From: Cocos nucifera
Lineage: Eukaryota > Streptophyta > Magnoliopsida > Arecales > Arecaceae
DNA: 64,000 nt
Reading direction: 5' to 3'
Assembly: GCA_006176705.1 (NCBI GenBank)
Contig: QRFJ01002320.1
Span: forward strand, 558,001-622,000
This document shows positions 57,480 through 64,000 of this stretch, in pieces; position 1 is the first letter of the stretch; every line of letters begins with the position of its first letter. The translations under genes were made by a program, and so were the position numbers. The notes beneath the pieces were generated by a model. The model had not been told where the DNA came from. It did no database searches and saw only the letters and a program-made list of their open reading frames with translations.

Positions 57480-60400
57480 AAGCACTAGGGAAAGAGCAAT
57501 AGGTTTAGTAGTGATAGGAAACATGCAAGATTTCATGCATAGATTTCAAAATTTTTTCAAAATATAGAGCAATGAAAGACATAGATTAAACTATTTAATC
57601 TACAATATGCATGTAATCAAATTATAAAAACCTACATCAAAGATCTATAACATGTTGTGATGCAAATATAAATATAAAATTAAGTTAATCATAAGTGTTA
57701 TTGATCATATCAATACCTAGATCTAGAATAATTCTAGATCTAACCCTAGATCACACCTAGGTCACCAAGAGATCAGATCTCTTATCTTTGTATGGATCGA
57801 GAACTCTGTGGTTGAATTAGTTGTTGCCTTTGGAGCCGTACATATGTCCGACCTCTACAAATGATCCACATGAACCTACAACACATATCGAAGGTTCGTC
57901 GAATGAATATTCGCTCGAAGTACTAGCTTCTCGTGGATCTCTCTTGATGGTTAATCAAATACATGTTCTTCAGATCTCTTAGATAATCTAAGAGATGAAG
58001 AACATGAGAAGGAATGAGGGAGAAATCCAATCCTTAGATATTTCATAAATCAGAAATAAATACATACAAAAAAAAACCCTAGGAGAAGACAAATCTTCTC
58101 CTTTGGGATGTTAACGGTTGATGTCTTGAAAACATCTATTATGCTAGGTTCAGAGTAGACCTTCTCCTTTAGATTTTTTTTCTAATTTTCAGATATCACA
58201 CCCTCAGATTTTTCTCATAAAAAATCTCATAAATAAAATTGAGAAGAAGGGCTCTCAAGGAAATCCTAAGAGAAAACCTTCTTCTCTTCTTCTTCTTGCA
58301 TCAGGACATGATCAGATCATATCCAAAAATGATCACCATACCCCAACACCTTGGAGCATAGATTCCATGCCCTCTTGCTCTCTCTCTCTTTCTCTCAAAT
58401 CTTTATCATATAAAAATTACATAAAATAATGAAGAAAAAGATGCTTAAAAGAAAATAAAGAGAAGATAATTTTCTTTTACCTTTGTGCCCTCATGACATC
58501 AACAATTGATGTGCAGATGAAGATATTTTCTCTAAGAATCTTGACACCATCTTTCCTTAAGCCCTTCCTTTATCTCTCTTTCTCTCAGATTTTTATCATA
58601 TAAAAATCATAAATAAAATAGAAAGAGAGAAATATAAAAAAAATATAAGAGAAGACAATCTTTTTTTACCTTGTCTCTTCAAGATATCAACCTTTGATAT
58701 CTTAATTGAGGGCTCTTCTCTAAGAATCTTGACACCACAAATCCTCCAGGCCTTCTCCTCCTTTATCTTTAATTTTTTATAATTTTTTTAGAATTTTTCA
58801 CATCCTTAAACCATCTCATAAGAGGCATCCATCTTTTATTGCAAGACTAGGTCAAAACCTAGTCAAAGGAGTAACCATTGATTCTCATGCACAAAACCAA
58901 GAGAAAAAGGTCCGAATAAGATAGAGGGGCATGGGTAGAGTTAGCACACAAGGGAGGGAGGAGTTTGGATTAAAGAAGACTCTTCTAAGTAGGAAATAAT
59001 TTTCAACTTCCTTCTAATTTTGATCAAATCAAATTTAAATCTAATTTCTGAGATAATGAGGTGTGGAAAATCATTTCTTAGGCATAAAAATCATAAAAAA
59101 AATTGAAATTAAAATATGGTGTGGGCTTTCATAGGTGCAAGTGAAAGGAGAGAGTCCCAGTCCAACTAGGACTCCTCTTGTTTGACTAGGTCAAAATTAT
59201 TTTAAATATAATTTAAATTTTATTTAAACTAGATTAAATGTAATCTAATTAAGGATGATCTTAGTCCAACTAGGAGCCCAATTAAATTAGATTAAATTAA
59301 GATTTAAATCTGATTTAAATTCTAGGTCAATCAGGTGCACCCAATTCTTAGTCAAATAAGAAATTATTCTTTCCTTATAATTGGCTTATCCAATAAATCA
59401 ATTAGACTTAATCTAATTAAATTTAAACTAATTCTAAATAAATCTAATTTAATTAGACTTGATCTCAATTCAATTGCTCAATCAAATTAAGCCAATTAGC
59501 AATCCAACTGCTAATCGATCCTCCTGCAACACTTGCATTAGGTCAAACATCAATCGCATTGAATGTTTGACCTCGAAATGATTCTCAATCATCGATTAAC
59601 CATCCGATCAAGTTACAAGCACTAATGTGTATGACCCCATAGGTTCGAATCTAAGTTGATAGTATAGAAATTAATTTTTATACCAATCGAAGTTACCATC
59701 TAGTAATGATTTTCGACATTTGGATAGGTCGAATATATGCAAAGCAACATTCTTAGAACCCTGGCCCATGGTTAATTTATTCCTATGACCAATAATGCTC
59801 AAGACAACTTTGAATATGCTGTCAAATATTCATACAAGTCATCGCTATTGTATCTCAAAATTTTGCAAATCTCGTGACACCTCATGAGGATTACCCAGGC
59901 CTAGGTTTTCTAAATTAAAACATAATGATACATTCTCTTCCTGAAGTTAATCAGGAGTGGTCAATCCCATCTTGACTCATACACCAACTCTACAAGTACT
60001 TGACTATACCCAGAAATCTTTTATCACCTATATTAGAAATATAGGCAGTCTAACACCAAAGTATAGTGAGTTGCTAGTAAGTCACCATGGCGATCTAAGT
60101 CGGAGAGACACTTTTATCTACTGGCCTTAGCTAGCTACTCTTGATAGTAGAGTACTACATTGATCACGTTCAGTGCAAATATGTTCCTACATCTTACCTG
60201 AATTTCATACTAGTATCTCCACACCACTTGGTTACGAGGACAACCAACGCATATGGCATACAACGATCTATACTCGATAAGTTATCATCCTTGTTAATAA
60301 CTTATTATTTGATCGTGAATAATTTAAGAACCATTCGATAAATCCTTCTTTATCGATTGATTGTGGTTCTAAGAACTTCATCATAATTTAGGAGTTCATT

Positions 60401-60519
60401 TAAGGAAGATAGAACTTTTATGATGAAACAACCAAATTACTATTATTATTAGATAATTCATATACTAATTTCAATCATCTACTACTTAGATGATTGGCTT
60501 TAAGATACATTTTCTAACA
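57480..60519 (-). repeat. 3' LTR of minus-strand Angela/Tork-type copia element (left edge approximate)
   Basis: On the minus strand it begins TGTTAGAAAATGTATC at 60519, directly after a polypurine-like AAATGGGAGT. It is collinear with 6437-8880 in reverse complement (see that entry). Tracts rich in GAGAAG/CTTCTC around 58050-58800 and a series of TTTAATTAGA-like words at 59190-59480 lie inside. The end is not precise, as the element's 5' LTR is outside the window. Confidence 0.62.
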
Positions 60520-60538
60520 ACTCCCATTTGGACTAAAG
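60520..60538 (-). promoter_or_regulatory. Polypurine tract of Angela/Tork-type element
   Basis: The minus strand reads CTTTAGTCCAAATGGGAGT immediately before the LTR start TGTTAG, a common copia arrangement. Confidence 0.65.
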
Positions 60539-60559
60539 CCAATTATAACGATATCAAAT

Positions 60560-62860
60560 ATCCTATCTTCCACTTGAGTTCGTAGAACTTCTTAGTTTCG
60601 AGGCCTTAGCAAATGGGTCGATCAAGTTCTTCTTTTACATCGATCTTCTAAAAATCAATGTCACCCAAATCAAATATCTAAGATGAAATCAATGCAGAAT
60701 ATGCTGGTCCTTCAGTTCTTTAGCCTAAGCTATGTCTCCAGTGCTATGATAGGACTAGACTATGGGTGGAGGGTGCCACTCTCAATCAGCTAATAAACCT
60801 CAGTAACTACATAGCTTACATGGCAGCATCATATAATACAATATACTCTACATCACTAACTGAATAGACTAAAGTATTTTGCTTGAAATATTTCCAGCAG
60901 ATTACTCCTACAATTAGGGTATGAGTCAACATTCTCTTATTGTCATCTTGTTCTGACTGAAATCAAAACATCCATATATTTTAAGTCAGTACTTTCATAT
61001 TTGAGTCATTGGATCTTAGTATTTTCTAAATACTTAGAAATTATCTATACAGTCTTTCAGTAGCTCTTACTTGGATCAGACTGGTATCTGCTCACTACCT
61101 CTAGTGAGTATACCATGTTTAATCTCGTACACGGATAAATAAGATGACAGCTAAACCTTTATTCCTTGCAATGTTGGAATGCTATTTTGGATTAAAAAAA
61201 TTTTATCCTCAAATATCACAAGTAATAACACTACAAAATGTTTTGCCCAATAATAAGTGTAGGGTTTGTCTTTGTTCATAACTAAGATATACATTCAGAA
61301 CGTATATTCGAACTTTGAGATGATACTCAGACGAGCTTTATAGGTCCTTACCTTCTCGTCTGTGCTACTCTGATCCTATTAAAAATTTATTCACACCAAA
61401 TGGATTTTAACCCTTCAGGTGATCAACTAGTGTCCATACACTATTGATTTTTATAGACTTCAATTTGGATCATATGGCTCCAAAACACTTCTCATAATCA
61501 GGCCACTGCACTATATCCTTATAGGTGATCGGATCCTTGCTGTTCTCATCGAGCTCAACATGATCGCCATCCTTAACCTAGACACTGAAGTATTTATCCG
61601 GCTAATGCGGTACTCTACCGGATCTCCTTAAAGGTGATACTTTAATGGGATCCGAATTTGATCTAATCAAATCTGATTCTGTAGGTTTATTAGATAACAT
61701 TGGTTCCTTTTTATCAGTCAAACTTTTACAAGTTCAACTTGATAGGCATCAGTTCCTTCTCCAAGAAACTTCTTTTCAAAAGGAATGCCCTACTGCTGAT
61801 GAATATCTTATGTTCTTTAGCATAGCAGAATTAATAATCCTTAAACACTTATTAGATCAGGATCCAAGTTTATCTGTGTGCAAATATACGACATAGGCTG
61901 ATCAACTCAAAATTCGAAAGTGAGAGAATCTAGGTTTATGCCCAATCCATATCCCATATGGAGTCAATGCAATAGATTAACTTGGTATAAACTTTTAGAG
62001 TAAAAAAATAGTCACAAGAGCACAACCCTACCATAGGCAGACAAGTGAACTATATTGTGGATTGAATCATGTCTAACAAAGTTTAATTTTTTCTTTCAGA
62101 TACACTATATTTCGAAAAGAAATCCACTTAAGAGAGAATCTAATTCTCTCCTAGATATGTCAAAAACTTACTAGATTAGTATTTGCCTCCTCGATCTGAT
62201 CGAAGAGTTTTAATATCTTATCCAGTTTATTTTTCTTTTTCATTATTGAATCGTTAGAATATTTTAAATGATTTATCCCAGATGTACCCATGTCCTGATA
62301 GGTCATCTATAATGAAATATTAATGTTTTCCTTTGGTACTTAAGTTCAAGGTCCACATACATCACTATGTATGAGATTTAGAACGTTATCGGTTCCTTCA
62401 CCTTTTTCAATAAAAGATGATTTTGTCATCTTTCTAAGAAGACAAGATTCATAGGCTATCAATGATTCATAATCATTGATATTGAGATTTTTCTCTCAAG
62501 CTAATCCGTTTATCCTATTCTTGTCAATATGACTAAGCCTGTAATGCTAAACATAGACATCCATGACATAATCTAACTAGGATGTGTACATTCAACTTAC
62601 CTTAAGTTCTTGCAATGAATTGCATAAGACCACTGATATCTAATACCCAGGTAGTAGAATTACATACAGGGAAGTTTAAGGTGTTATCATATAACATTTT
62701 TAATGAGCAACTTTTGCTCTTTTCTCTTGTTCAGCCTGTTATGGTCAAGGGAAGCAAGACAAATCTTCTTCCTATGATCCTATTTCAGATATTAGAATTA
62801 CTATGCCAGATTTGACTAGGCTAAAAAATTTCAATACGAACCCATTTGTACTGCTGAACC
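60560..62860 (-). pseudogene. pol: Angela/Tork-type copia pol, heavily decayed
   Basis: From high to low coordinates the minus-strand frames give a protease trace WVLDISG (about 62650), LSHIDKNRINGL then SLIAYESCLLRKMTKSSF (GAG-pre-integrase, about 62520-62410), and LIHSDVCGP (integrase start, about 62370). RT follows: SGRVPH near 61620, KDPITYKDIVQWPDYEKCFGAI near 61530, then INSVWTLVDHLKG and TYKARL. RT seems deleted beyond that point. The thumb and RNase H follow: VVSRYQSDPSKSYWKTV near 61060, VGVICWKYFKQNTLVYSVSDVEYIVLYDAAM near 60850, and DRPIC-KAL-like text near 60620. Frames change repeatedly. Most of the integrase catalytic core and RT palm are lost. Confidence 0.78.
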
Positions 62861-64000
62861 AATATTCAACTTTTGATACTGATTATCAAAGTTGGGTCCA
62901 TAAGTCTTCACTGTTTAACAATGATAGGAGCAATTAGGATCTAGCCTTAATAGAGAATAATGATCTATTGTATATAAATCATTTTAAGCCTAAAGACTTG
63001 GACTTTAGTCTAAAGGTTCTTCTACTATTTTATTCGAACTGATAGCCTCTACCTCCAATTCGAGAAATTACTTTAATTTTCTAGTAGGTACTAGAATCCA
63101 CATAGACTACACACGAGCCCAACTTTGGTTGGCCCACCCTTGTACATCTAAGGATAGGGTCATAACAAATTATTTCTCCAAATAATTTTTAGTAATTTTA
63201 ATTTTGCCCCAGACCCTGATTAGTTGGCTTTGGCCTTCCTAGAAAAGGGTCTAGTTAGGTTCAACCATTAACATGACCATACTTGGCACATCTAACCAAT
63301 GAATGATTAGGCCCAACTTTGGTTGGCCAACCCAACCACCATTAGAGAGACACATCCAAATCATCATATGATGGATGATAATTCCATTAGTCAACGAGCA
63401 CCAGGCCTTTGGGCCTCCAATGATTATTGAGTTAATGGACCCATTATCAAACATCTTAATGGGAGGCTATGACTTCGTTATCCGCATAACTTTATCATTT
63501 TAAGGATCTAATAATTTTAGAGAATTTAAATTATTAGTGATTTAAGGATAAAAAGGATATGGACTAATTTGCTCCCACTGACTTTACCAAGTCAAGTCCT
63601 TCCACTGACTTCGCAAGTCACTGATGAGGACTAGGATCAATTACAGTCCATGGGTATCTAAATCAGTCTCACTGAATAAAACCAGTCTCACTAATTTTCT
63701 ATGTGACATGGGTTAGCACAAATCAATGAGCAACCTAATCAAAAACTTGATTAACCATATTAGCCAGGTAAGTGAGATCGGTGGAAGGGTCTGTCAAGGC
63801 TTGCCTTAGATACCATCAAAAATAGCTGGATAAGTAGGCTGCCAATTAAAAACCACTAGTTTGGGATGCCAGACATACCTTAGACACCAATTGGTTTGTC
63901 AGTTTTGATTTGGTCTACCTAAAGACTCGGGCTCGACCACTGAGCCACGATCAGCATCCATTTGTTAGATGTATGGACTTTGATCAACTACAACTATTGA
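62861..64000 (-). other. 5' internal part of Angela/Tork-type element, no clear gag
   Basis: By position this should hold gag and leader of the minus-strand copia element. I could not recognise a gag domain. Two direct copies of GCCCAACTTTGGTTGGCC lie at about 63118 and 63311, and a 67-codon minus-strand frame (63251-63454) spans one of them. Nothing else could be assigned. Confidence 0.35.

Overview
This window is nuclear DNA of a flowering plant. It is strongly AT-rich and is built almost entirely of plant transposable elements: Ty1/copia elements of the SIRE (Sirevirus) and Angela/Tork types, Ty3/gypsy fragments, L1-type LINEs, CACTA-like DNA elements and a Mutator-like MITE. A monocot such as a palm is plausible from the overall flavour, but the sequence alone does not fix the genus. 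I see no bacterial or organellar genes and no convincing tRNA, rRNA or CRISPR. The only likely host gene is a short GC-rich gene on the minus strand at about 15.8-16.5 kb, which encodes a secreted glycine-rich protein.

Layout. (1) 1-6436 is the 3' part of a decayed SIRE-type copia element: pol, an envelope-like region, a polypurine tract and an LTR. (2) 6437-8880 is part of an Angela-type LTR; the same LTR family recurs inverted at 57.5-60.5 kb, next to its own decayed minus-strand pol at 60.5-62.9 kb. (3) 8890-11390 is a minus-strand gypsy gag, primer-binding site and LTR. (4) 11.4-13.7 kb is a CACTA-type gene remnant with subterminal palindromic repeats. (5) 13.7-14.9 kb is a gypsy integrase fragment. 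(6) The glycine-rich protein gene lies in a quieter stretch, 15.5-20 kb. (7) 20.8-25.4 kb is a plus-strand copia element with its 3' LTR.

The most striking region is 25.98-54.77 kb, a Russian-doll stack that can be dissected to the base pair. The oldest layer is a minus-strand LINE. Its poly-A and 3' UTR lie at 25979-26178 and its endonuclease/RT parts at 49.1-54.7 kb. Into it went: a gag-only non-autonomous SIRE-like element (26184-31738, duplication GTTGT); a minus-strand LARD-like element with long LTRs (31748-48885, duplication TTTAG); inside that element's right LTR, a complete but dead SIRE-type copia element (39260-48688, duplication TGTTT/TATTT); a Mutator-like MITE (48935-49118, 10-base duplication); a 5'-truncated plus-strand LINE (49363-49924, 14-base duplication); and a CACTA-like element with internal tandem repeats (50172 to about 52200).

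No element has an intact set of proteins. The stops I could assign to conserved positions fall mostly at Trp and Gln codons, as expected from C-to-T (G-to-A) decay. The least expected signal is that two SIRE-type elements each carry their own palindromic motif family, and each places that motif both in its LTR and in the short stretch just after pol. All comparisons were made by eye; no alignment or database search was run.
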